64,000 bases of DNA from Sanderia malayensis. Taxonomy: Eukaryota; Cnidaria; Scyphozoa; Semaeostomeae; Pelagiidae. How positions within the stretch are numbered: position 1 is the stretch's first letter; each line of letters begins with the position of its first letter. Below the pieces are notes generated by a model. It was not told the origin of the DNA and ran no database searches. It saw nothing but the letters and a program-made list of their open reading frames with translations. Where the stretch lies: positions 1 through 64,000 of the forward strand of contig RQOL01000792.1 in assembly GCA_013076295.1 (NCBI GenBank), given 5' to 3'. Of this stretch, positions 25,241 to 37,680 are shown piece after piece. Both the position numbers and the translations under genes were made by a program.

Positions 25241-28200
25241 TCTTAGTTTCAACTGTGATAACGTGAATTCATGTGCAAATAGTGTGAACGAATGTGAATA
25301 TCACTGAAAGCAAGCTAATCCATGTGTATTTCAATTAGTTTCAACTGGAAAAGCGTAGATTAATGTGCAATTAGTGTGAAAGAATGTTATAATCACTGAA
25401 AACAAGTAATTGCATGTGTATTTTATTTAGTTTCAACTGTAATAACGTGAACTCATGTGCAATTAGTGTGAACGAATGTTAATATCACTGAGAACAAGTA
25501 ATTGCATGTGTATTTCACTTAGTTTCAACTGTAATAACGTGGATTTATGTGCAATTAGTGTAGACGAATGTTAAAATCACTGAAAACAAGCACATGCATG
25601 TGTATTTCACTTAGTTTCAACTGCTATAACGTGGATTCATGTGCAATTAGCGTGAACGAATGTTAATATCACTCAAAACAAAAAATTGCATGTGTACTTT
25701 ACTTAGTTTCAGCTGTAATAACGTAAATTCATGTGCAAATAGTGTGAATGAATGTTAATATCACTGAAAACAAGCAAATGCATGTTTATTTCAAATAGTT
25801 TCAACTGTAATAGCGAGGATTCGTGTGCAATTAGTGTGAACGAATGTTAATATCACTCAAAACAAGAACTTCCATGTGTATTTTACATAGTTTCAGCCAT
25901 AATATTGGGATTTCATCTGCCAGTAGTGTGAACGAAAATTGATATCACTGAAAAGAAAAAAATGCATGTGTATTTTACTTAGTTCCAACTGCAATAACGT
26001 GAATTAAAGTGCAGTTAGTGTGAACGAATGTTAATATCACTGAAAACAAACAAATGCGCGTGTATTTTTCTTAGTTTCAACTGTAGTAACGTGAATTCAT
26101 GTGCAAATAGTGTGAACGAATGTTAATATCACTGAAAGCAAGCTAATCCATGTGTATTTCAATTAGTTTCAACTGTGAAAGCGTAGATTAATGTGCAATT
26201 AGTGTGAAAGAATGTTATAATCACTGAAAACAAGTAATTGCATGTGTATTTTATTTAGTTTCAGCTGTAATAACGTGAATTCATGTGCAATTAGTGTGAA
26301 CGAATCTTAATATCACTGAAAACAGGCAAATGCATGTGTATTTCACTTAGTTTCAACTGTAATAACGTGGATTTATGTGCAATTAGTGTAAACAAATGTT
26401 AATATAACTCAAAACAAATAATTCCATGTGTATTTTAATTAGTTTGCATTGTAATAACGTGAATTCATGTGGAAATAGTGTGAACAAATGTTAATATCAC
26501 TGAAAACAAGCAAATGCATGTGTATTTCAATTAGTTTCGGCTGCAAAAACGTGAATACATTTGCAATTAGTGTGAACGAATGTTAATATCATTGAAAACA
26601 ATTAATTGCATGTGTATTTTATTTAGTTTGCACTGTACTAACGTGAAGTCATGTGCAATTAGTGTCAACGAATGTTAATATCACTGAAAATAAGCCAATG
26701 CATGTGTATTTGACTTAATTTCAACTACAATAACGCGGATTCATGTGGAAATAGTGTGAACGAAGGTAATCTCACTGAAAACAAGCAAACCCATGTGTAT
26801 TTCACTTAGTTTCAACTGTAATAACGTTAATTCATGTGCAAATAGTGTGAACGAATGTTAATATCACTGAAAACAAGCCAATGGATGTGTATTTCAATTA
26901 GTTTCAACTGTAAAAGCGTAGATTAATGTGCAATTAGTGTGAAAGAATGTTATAATCACTGAAAACAAAAAATTGCATGTGTACTTTACTTAGTTTCAGC
27001 TGTAATAACGTAAATTCATGTGCAATTAGTGTGAACGAATGTTAATATCACTGAAAACAAGCAAATGCATGTTTATTTCAATTAGTTTCAACGGTAATAG
27101 CGTGGATTCGTGTGCAATTAGTGTGAACGAATGTTAATATCACTCAAAACAAGAACTTCCATGTGTATTTTACTTAGTTTCAGCCATAATATTGGGATTT
27201 CATCTGACAGTAGTGTGAACGAAAATTGATATCACTGAAAAGAAAAAAATGCATGTGTATTTTACTTAGTTCCAACTGCAATAACGTGAATTCAAGTGCA
27301 GTTAGTGTGAACGAATGTTAATATCACTGAAACAAACAACTGCGCGTGTATTTTTCTTAGTTTCAACTGTAATAACGTGAATTCATGTGCAAATAGTGTG
27401 AACGAATGTTATTATCACTGAAAGCAAGCTAATCCATGTGTATTTCAATTAGTTTCAACTGTAAAAGCGTAGATTAATGTGCAACTAGTGTGAAAGAATG
27501 TTATAATCACTGAAACAAGTAATTGCATGTGTATTTTATTTAGTTTCAGCTGTAATAACGTGAATTCATGTGCAATTAGTGTCAACGAATGTTAATATCA
27601 CTGAAAACAGGCAAATGCATGTGTATTTCACTTAGTTTCAACTGTAATAACGTGGATTTATGTGCAATTAGTCTGAACGAATGTTAATATAACTCAAAAC
27701 AAATAATTCCATGTGTATTTTAATTAGTTTGCATTGTAATAACGTGAATTCATGTGGAAATAGTGTGAATAAATGTTAATATCACTGAAAACAAGCAAAT
27801 GCATGTGTATTTCACTTAGTTTCAACTGTAATAACGTTAATTCATGTGCAAATAGTGTAAACGAATGTTAATATCACTGAAAATAAGCAAATGCACGTGT
27901 ATTTCAATTAGTTTCGGCTGCAAAAACGTGAATTCATATGCAATTAGCGTGAACGAATGCTAATATCACTCCAAACAAGTAATTGCATGTGTACTTTACT
28001 TAGTTTCGGCTGTAATAACGTTAATTCATGTGCAAATAGTGTGAACGAATGTTAATATCACTGAAAACAAGCAAATGCATGTGTATTTCAATTAGTTTCA
28101 ACTGTAATAGCTTGGATTCGTGTGCAATAAGTGTGAACGAATATTAATATCACTCAAAACAAGAACTTCCATGTGAATTTTACTTAATTTGCACTGTATT

Positions 28201-29949
28201 AACGTGAAGTCATGTGCAATTAGTGTCAACGAATGTTAATATCACTAAAAACAAGCCAAGGCATGTGTATTTGACTTAATTTCAACTACAATAACGTGGA
28301 TTCGTGTGGAAATAGTGTGAACGAAGGTAATCTCACTGAAAACAAGCAAATCCATGTGCATTTCACTTAGTTTCAACTGTAATAACGTTAATTCATGTGC
28401 AAATAGTGTAAACGAATGTTAATATCACTGAAAATAAGCAAATGCATATGTGTTTCAATTAGTTTCGGCTGCAAAAACGTGAATTCATATGCAATTAGTG
28501 TGAACGAATGTAAATATCACTGAGAACAAGTAATTGCATGTGTATTTTATTTAGTTTGCACTGTACTAACGTGATGTCATGTGCAATTAGTGTCAACGAA
28601 TGTTAATATCACTGAGAACAAATAATTGCATGTGTATTTCACTTAGTTTCAACTGTAATAACGTGGATTTATGTGCAATTAGTGTAGACGAATGTTAAAA
28701 TCACTGAAAACAAGCACATGCATGTGTATTTCACTTAGTTTCAACTGCAATAACGTGGATTCATGTGCAATTAGCGGGAACGAATGTTAATATCACTCAA
28801 AACAAAAAATTGCATGGGTACTTTACTTAGTTTCAGCTGTAATAACGTAAATTCATGTGCAAATAGTGTGAACGAATGTTAATATCACTGAAAACAAGCA
28901 AATGCATGTTTATTTCCATTAGTTTCAACTGTAATAGCGTGGATTCGGGTGCAATTAGTGTGAACGAATGTTAATATCACTCAAAACAAGAACTTCCATG
29001 TGTATTTTACTTAGTTTCAGCCATAATATTGGGATTTCATCTGCCAGTAGTGTGAACGAAAATTGATATCACTGAAAAGAAAAAAATGCATGTGTATTTT
29101 ACTTAGTTCCAACTGCAATAACGTGAATTAAAGTGCAGTTAGTGTGAACGAATGTTAATATCACTGAAAACAAACAAATGCGCGTGTATTTTTCTTAGTT
29201 TTAACTGTAATAACGTGAATTCATGTGCAAATAGTGTGAACGAATGTTAATATCACTGAAAGCAAGCTAATCCATGTGTATTTCAATTAGTTTCAACTGT
29301 GAAAGCGTAGATTAATGTGCAATTAGTGTTAAGGAATGTTATAATCACTGAAAACAAGTAATTGCATGTGTATTTACTTAGTTTCAGCTGTAATAACGTG
29401 AATTCATGTGCAATTAGTGTGAACGAATGTTAATATCACTGAAACAGGCAAATGCATGTGTATTTCACTTAGTTTCAACTGTAATAACGTGGATTTATGT
29501 GCAATTAGTGTGAACAAATGTTAATATAACTCAAAACAAATAATTCCATGTGTATTATTCTTAGTTTCAACTGTGATAACGTGAATTCATGTGCAAATAG
29601 TGTGAACGAATGTTAATATCACTGAGAACAAGTAATTGCATGTGTATTTCACTTAGTTTCAACTGCAATAACGTGGATTTATGTGCAATTAGTGTAGACG
29701 AATGTTAAAATCACTGAAAACAAGCACATGCATGTGTATTTCACTTAGTTTCAACTGCAATAACGTGGATTCATGTGCAATTAGCGTGAACGAATGTTAA
29801 TATCACTCAAAACAAAAAATTGCATGTGTACTTTACTTAGTTTCAGCTGTAATAACGTAAATTCATGTGCAAATAGTGTGAATGAATGTTAATATCACTG
29901 AAAACAAGCAAATGCATGTTTATTTCAATTAGTTTCAACTGTAATAGCG

Positions 29950-32200
29950 TGGATTCGTGTGCAATTAGTGTGACGAATGTTAATATACTCAAAACAAGAA
30001 CTTCCATGTGTATTTTTACATAGTTTTCAGCCATAATATTGGGATTTCATCTGCCAGTAGTGTGAACGAAAATTGATATCACTGAAAAGAAAAAAATGCA
30101 TGTGTATTTTACTTAGTTCCAACTGCATAACGTGAATTAAAGTGCAGTTAGTGTGAACGAATGTTAATATCACTGAAAACAAAACAAATGCGCGTGTATT
30201 TTACTTAGTTTCAGCTGTAATAACGTAATTCATGTGCAAATAGTGTGAACGAATGTTAATATCACTGAAAGCAAGCTAATCCATGTGTATTTTCAATTAG
30301 TTTCAACTGTGAAAGCGTAGATTAATGTGCAATTAGTGTGAAAGAATGTTATATCACTGAAAACAAGTAATTGCATGTGTATTTTATTTAGTTTCAGCTG
30401 TAATAACGTGAATTCATGTGCAATTAGTGTGAACGAATGTTAATATCACTGAAAACAGGCAAATGCATGTGTATTTCACTTAGTTTCAACTGTAATAAAC
30501 GTGGATTTATGTGCATTAGTGTAAACAAATGTTAATATAACTCAAAACAAATAATTCCATGTGTATTTTATTTAGTTTGCATTGTAAATAACGTGAATTC
30601 CTGTGGAAATAGTGTGAACAAATGTTAATATCACTGAAACAAGCAAATGCATGTGTATTTCAATTAGTTTGGCTGCAAAAACGTGATACATTTGCATTAG
30701 TGTGAAGAATGTTAATATCATTGAAAACAATTAATTGCATGTGTATTTTATTTAGTTTGCACTGTACTAACATGAAGTCATGTGCAATTAGTGTCAACGA
30801 ATGTTAATATCACTGAAAAATAAGCAATGCATGTGTGTTTCAATTAGTTTCGGCTGCAAAAACGTGAATTCATATGCAATTAGTGTGAACGAATGTAAAT
30901 ATCACTGAGAACAAGTAATTGCATGTGTATTTTATTTAGTTTCACTGTAATAACGTATTATGTGCAATTGTGTCACAATGTTAATATATCATTAAACAAT
31001 AATTGCATGTGTTATTTATTCTTAGTTTCAACTGTATAACGTGAATTCATGTGCAAATAGTGTGAACGAATTAATATCACTGAAAGCAAGAATCCATGTG
31101 TATTTCAATTAGTTTCAACTGAAAAGCGGATTAATGTGCAATTAGTGTAAGAGAATGTTATAATCACTGAAAACAAGCACATGCATGTGTATTTCACTTA
31201 GTTCAACTGCAATAACGTGGATTCATGTGCAATTAGCGGAACGAATGTTAATATCACTCAAAACAAAAAATGCATGGTATTTACTTAGTTTCACTGTAAT
31301 AACGTAAATTCATGTGCAATAGTGTGAACGAATGTAATATCACTGAAACAAGCAAATGCATGTTTATTTCCATAGTTTCAACTGTAATAGCGTGATTCGG
31401 GTGCAATTAGTGTGAACGAATGTTAATACACTCAAAACAAGAACTTCCATGTGTTTTACTTAGTTTCAGCCATAATATTGGGATTTCATCTAGTAGTGTG
31501 AACGAAATTATATCACTGAAAAAAAAAATGCATGTGTATTTTACTTAGTTTCAACTGCAATAACGTGAATTAAAGTGCAGTTAGTGGAACGAATGTTAAT
31601 ATCACTGAAAACAAACAAATGCGCGTGTATTTTTCTTAGTTTCACTGTAATAACGAATTCATGTGCAAATAGTGTGAACGAATGTTAATATCACTGAAAG
31701 CAAGCTAATCCATGTATTTCAATTAGTTTCAACTGTGAAAGCGTAGATTAATGTGCAATTAGTGTTAAGGAATTTATAATCACTGAAAACAAGTAATTGC
31801 ATGTGTATTTTACTTAGTTTCAGCTGTAATAACGTGAATTCATGTGCAATTAGTGTGAACGAATTTAATATCACTGAGAACAAGTAATGCATGTGTATTT
31901 CACTTAGTTCAACTGTAATAACGTGGATTATGTGCATTAGTGTAGACGAATGTTAAAATCCCTGAAAACAAGCACATGCATGTGTATTTCACTTAGTTTC
32001 AACTAATAACGTGGATTCATGTGCAATTAGCGAACGAATGTTAATATCACTAAAACAAAAATTGCATGGGTACTTTACTTAGTTTCGGCTGTATAACGTA
32101 AATTTATGTGCAAATAGTGTGAACGAATGTTAATATCACTGAAAACAAGCAAATGCATGTTTATTTCCATTAGTTTCAACTGTAATAGGCGTGGATTCGG
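29950..32200 (+). other. Indel-rich patch, probable low-quality consensus
   Basis: Across about 2.25 kb the otherwise steady 92-bp phase is broken by many 1-4 bp deletions and a few 1-bp insertions. Examples are GTGTGACGAATG (29,969), ATACTCAAAAC for ATCACTCAAAAC (about 29,985), GTGATACATTTGCATTAG (about 30,683), GTGTCACAATG (about 30,970) and AACTAATAACG for AACTGCAATAACG (about 32,003). Clean versions of the same monomer order exist: 33,060-34,300 matches the first part, and 44,330-44,830 matches the last part (shared rare AAAATCCCTGAAAAC at about 31,955 and 44,445). Mostly deletions, in random places, is the pattern of uncorrected long-read sequence. Real decay is less likely. Confidence 0.75.
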
Positions 32201-35200
32201 GTGCAATTAGTGTGAACGAATGTTAATATCACTCAAAACAAGAACTTCCATGTGTATTTTACTTAGTTTCAGCCATAATATTGGGATTTCATCTGCCAGT
32301 AGTGTGAACGAAAATTGATATCACTGAAAAGAAAAAAATGCATGTGTATTTTACTTAGTTCCAACTGCAATAACGTGAATTAAAGTGCAGTTAGTGTGAA
32401 CGAATGTTAATATCACTGAAAACAAACAAATGCGCGTGTATTTTTCTTAGTTTCAACTGTAATAACGTGAATTCATGTGCAAATAGTGTGAACGAATGTT
32501 AATATCACTGAAAGCAAGCTAATCCATGTGTATTTCAATTAGTTTCAACTGTGAAAGCGTAGATTAATGTGCAATTAGTGTTAAGGAATGTTATAATCAC
32601 TGAAAACAAGTAATTGCATGTGTATTTTACTTAGTTTCAGCTGTAATAACGTGAATTCATGTGCAATTAGTGTGAACGAATGTTAATATCACTGAAAACA
32701 GGCAAATGCATGTGTATTTCACTTAGTTTCAACTGTAATAACGTGGATTTATGTGCATTAGTGTGAACAAATGTTAATATAACTCAAAACAAATAATTCC
32801 ATGTGTATTATTCTTAGTTTCAACTGTGATAACGTGAATTCATGTGCAAATAGTGTGAACGAATGTGAATATCACTGAAAGCAAGCTAATCCATGTGTAT
32901 TTCAATTAGTTTCAACTGGAAAAGCGTAGATTAATGTGCAATTAGTGTGAAAGAATGTTATAATTATTGAAAACAAGTATTTGCATGTGTATTTTATTTA
33001 GTTTCAACTGTAATAACGTGAACTCATGTGCAATTAGTGTGAACGAATGTTAATATCACTGAGAACAAGTAATTGCATGTGTATTTCACTTAGTTTCAAC
33101 TGCAATAACGTGGATTTATGTGCAATTAGTGTAGACGAATGTTAAAATCACTGAAAACAAGCACATGCATGTGTATTTCACTTAGTTTCAACTGCAATAA
33201 CGTGGATTCATGTGCAATTAGCGTGAACGAATGTTAATATCACTCAAAACAAAAAATTGCATGTGTACTTTACTTAGTTTCAGCTGTAATAACGTAAATT
33301 CATGTGCAAATAGTGTGAATGAATGTTAATATCACTGAAAACAAGCAAATGCATGTTTATTTCAATTAGTTTCAACTGTAATAGCGTGGATTCGTGTGCA
33401 ATTAGTGTGAACGAATGTTAATATCACTCAAAACAAGAACTTCCATGTGTATTTTACATAGTTTCAGCCATAATATTGGGATTTCATCTGCCAGTAGTGT
33501 GAACGAAAATTGATATCACTGAAAAGAAAAAAATGCATGTGTATTTTACTTAGTTCCAACTGCAATAACGTGAATTAAAGTGCAGTTAGTGTGAACGAAT
33601 GTTAATATCACTGAAAACAAACAAATGCGCGTGTATTTTTCTTAGTTTCAACTGTAATAACGTGAATTCATGTGCAAATAGTGTGAACGAATGTTAATAT
33701 CACTGAAAGCAAGCTAATCCATGTGTATTTCAATTAGTTTCAACTGTGAAAGCGTAGATTAATGTGCAATTAGTGTGAAAGAATGTTATAATCACTGAAA
33801 ACAAGTAATTGCATGTGTATTTTATTTAGTTTCAGCTGTAATAACGTGAATTCATGTGCAATTAGTGTGAACGAATGTTAATATCACTGAAAACAGGCAA
33901 ATGCATGTGTATTTCACTTAGTTTCAACTGTAATAACGTGGATTTATGTGCAATTAGTGTAAACAAATGTTAATATAACTCAAAACAAATAATTCCATGT
34001 GTATTTTAATTAGTTTGCATTGTAATAACGTGAATTCTTGTGGAAATAGTGTGAACAAATGTTAATATCACTGAAAACAAGCAAATGCATGTGTATTTCA
34101 ATTAGTTTCGGCTGCAAAAACGTGAATACATTTGCAATTAGTGTGAACGAATGTTAATATCATTGAAAACAATTAATTGCATGTGTATTTTATTTAGTTT
34201 GCACTGTACTAACATGAAGTCATGTGCAATTAGTGTCAACGAATGTTAATATCACTGAAAATAAGCAAATGCATGTGTGTTTCAATTAGTTTCGGCTGCA
34301 AAAAACGTGAATTCATATGCAATTAGTGTGAACGAATGTAAATATCACTGAGAACAAGTAATTGCATGTGTATTTTATTTAGTTTGCACTGTACTAACGT
34401 GATGTCATGTGCAATTAGTGTCAACGAATGTTAATATCACTGAGAACAAGTAATTGCATGTGTATTTCACTTAGTTTCAGCTGTAATAACGTGGATTTAT
34501 GTGCAATTAGTGTAGACGAATGTTAACATCACTGAAAACAAGCACATGCATGTGTATTTCACTTAGTTTCAACTGCAATAACGTGGATTCATGTGCAATT
34601 AGCGGGAACGAATGTTAATATCACTCAAAACAAAAAATTGCATGGGTACTTTACTTAGTTTCAGCTGTAATAACGTAAATTCATGTGCAAATAGTGTGAA
34701 CGAATGTTAATATCACTGAAACAAGCAAATGCATGTTTATTTCCATTAGTTTCAACTGTAATAGCGTGGATTCGGGTGCAATTAGTGTGAACGAATGTTA
34801 ATATCACTCAAAACAAGAACTTCCATGTGTATTTTACTTAGTTGCAGCCATAATATTGGGATTTCATCTGCCAGTAGTGTGAACGAAAATTGATATCACT
34901 GAAAAGAAAAAAATGCATGTGTATTTTACTTAGTTCCAACTGCAATAACGTGAATTAAAGTGCAGTTAGTGTGAACGAATGTTAATATCACTGAAAACAA
35001 ACAAATGCGCGTGTATTTTTCTTAGTTTCAACTGTAATAACGTGAATTCATGTGCAAATAGTGTGAACGAATGTTAATATCACTGAAAGCAAGCTAATCC
35101 ATGTGTATTTCAATTAGTTTCAACTGTGAAAGCGTAGATTAATGTGCAATTAGTGTTAAGGAATGTTATAATCACTGAAAACAAGTAATTGCATGTGTAT

Positions 35201-35899
35201 TTTACTTAGTTTCAGCTGTAATAACGTGAATTCATGTGCAATTAGTGTGAACGAATGTTAATATCACTGAAAACAGGCAAATGCATGTGTATTTCACTTA
35301 GTTTCAACTGTAATAACGTGGATTTATGTGCAATTAGTGTGAACAAATGTTAATATAACTCAAAACAAATAATTCCATGTGTATTATTCTTAGTTTCAAC
35401 TGTGATAACGTGAATTCATGTGCAAATAGTGTGAACGAATGTGAATATCACTGAAAGCAAGCTAATCCATGTGTATTTCAATTAGTTTCAACTGGAAAAG
35501 CGTAGATTAATGTGCAATTAGTGTGAAAGAATGTTATAATCATTGAAAACAAGTATTTGCATGTGTATTTTATTTAGTTTCAACTGTAATAACGTGAACT
35601 CATGTGCAATTAGTGTGAACGAATGTTAATATAACTCAAAACAAATAATTCCATGTGTATTTTAATTAGTTTGCATTGTAATAACGTGAATTCTTGTGGA
35701 AATAGTGTGAACAAATGTTAATATCACTGAAAACAAGCAAATGCATGTGTATTTCAATTAGTTTCGGCTGCAAAAACGTGAATACATTTGCAATTAGTGT
35801 GAACGAATGTTAATATCATTGAAAACAATTAATTGCATGTGTATTTTATTTAGTTTGCACTGTACTAACATGAAGTCATGTGCAATTAGTGTCAACGAA

Positions 35900-37680
35900 T
35901 GTTAATATCACTGAAAATAAGCAAATGCATGTGTATTTGACTTAATTTCAACTACAATAACGTGAATTCATGTGGAAATAGTGTGAACGAAGGTAATCTC
36001 ACTGAAAACAAGCAAACCCATGTGTATTTCACTTAGTTTCAACTGTAATAACGTTAATTCATGTGCAAATAGTGTGAACGAATTTTAATATCACTGAAAA
36101 CAAGCCAATGGATGTGTATTTGACTTAATTTCAACTACAATAAAGTGGGTTCATGTGGAAATAGTGTGAACGAAGGTAATCTCACTGAAAACAAGCAAAC
36201 CCATGTGTATTTCACTTAGTTTCAACTGTAATAACGTTAATTCATGTGCAAATAGTGTGAACGAATGTTAATATCACTGAAAACAAGCCAATGGATGTGT
36301 ATTTGACTTAATTTCAACTACAATAACGTGGATTCATGTGGAAATAGTGTGAACGAAGGTAATCTCACTGAAAACAAGCTAATCCATGTGCATTTCACTT
36401 AGTTTCAACTGTAATAACTTTAATTCATGTGCAAATAGTGTAAACGAATGTTAATATCACTGAAAATAAGCAAATGCATGCGTGTTTCAATTAGTTTCGG
36501 CTGGAAAAACGTGAATTCAAGTGCAGTTAGTGTGAACGAATGTTAATATCACTGAAAACAAACAAATGCGCGTGTATTTTTCTTAGTTTCAACTGTAATA
36601 ACGTGAATTCATGTGCAAATAGTGTGAACGAATGTTAATATCACTGAAAGCAAGCTAATCCATGTGTATTTCAATTAGTTTCAACTGTGAAAGCGTAGAT
36701 TAATGTGCAATTAGTGTGAAAGAATGTTATAATCACTGAAAACAAGTAATTCCATGTGTATTTTATTTAGTTTCAGCGTTAATAACGTGAATTCATGTGC
36801 AAATAGTGTGAACAAATGTTAATATCACTGAAAACAAGCAAATGCATGTGTATTTCAATTAGTTTCGGCTGCAAAAACGTGAATACATTTGCAATTAGTG
36901 TGAACGAATGTTAATATCATTGAAAACAATTAATTGCATGTGTATTTTATTTAGTTTGCACTGTACTAACGTGAAGTCATGTGCAATTGGTGTCAACGAA
37001 TGTTAATATCACTGAAAATAAGCCAATGCATGTGTATTTGACTTAATTTCAACTACAATAATGTGGATTCATGTGGAAATAGTGTGAACGAAGGTAATCT
37101 CACTGAAAACAAGCAAACCCATGTGTATTTCACTTAGTTTCAACTGTAATAACGTTAATTCATGTGCAAACAGTGTGAACGAATGTTAATATCACTGAAA
37201 ACAAGCCAATGGATGTGTATTTGACTTAATTTCAACTACAATAAAGTGGGTTCATGTGGAAATAGTGTGAACGACGGTAATCTCACTGAAAACAAGCAAA
37301 CCCATGTGTATTTCACTTAGTTTCAACTGTAATAACTTTAACTCATGTGCAAATAGTGAAAACGAATGTTAATGTCACTGAAAATAAGCAAATGCATGTG
37401 TATTTGACTTAATTTCAACTACAATAACGTGGATTCATGTGGAAATAGTGTGAACGAAGGTAATCTCACTGAAAACAAGCAAACCCATGTGTATTTCACT
37501 TAGTTTCAACTGTAATAACCTTAATTCATGTGCAAATAGTGTGAACGAATGTTAATATCACTGAAAACAAGCCAATGGATGTGTATTTGACTTAATTTCA
37601 ACTACAATAACGTGGATTCATGTGGAAATAGTGTGAACGAAGGTAATCTCACTGAAAACAAGCTAATCCATGTGCATTTC
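35900..37680 (+). repeat. 183-bp dimeric higher-order repeat (91 + 92 bp)
   Basis: Two monomer subtypes alternate. One has GACTTAATTTCAACTACAAT, ATGTGGAAATAG and GAAGGTAATCTCAC and is 91 bp. The other has CACTTAGTTTCAACTG and GTTAATTCATGTGCAAATAG and is 92 bp. The AGGTAATCTC landmark (CGGTAATCTC in one copy) occurs at 35,991, 36,174 and 36,357, then at 37,092, 37,275, 37,458 and 37,641, always 183 bp apart. The two runs are separated by about 0.7 kb of other monomers. The same two-run layout is copied in B (about 48.1-49.8 kb) and C (about 55.0-56.8 kb), and partly at 62.1-62.5 kb. Confidence 0.85.

Noticed and set aside
29843..30034. Minus-strand reading frame of 63 codons
   Set aside because: It is translated satellite that stays open only because single-base indels at the edge of the low-quality patch shift the frame past the usual stops. 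It has no domain and no ribosome binding or promoter context.
31719..31937. Minus-strand reading frame of 72 codons with repeated peptide segments
   Set aside because: It lies within the indel-rich patch. The peptide repeats mirror the 92-bp DNA repeat, and the frame is absent from clean copies of the same sequence near 44.2-44.4 kb.
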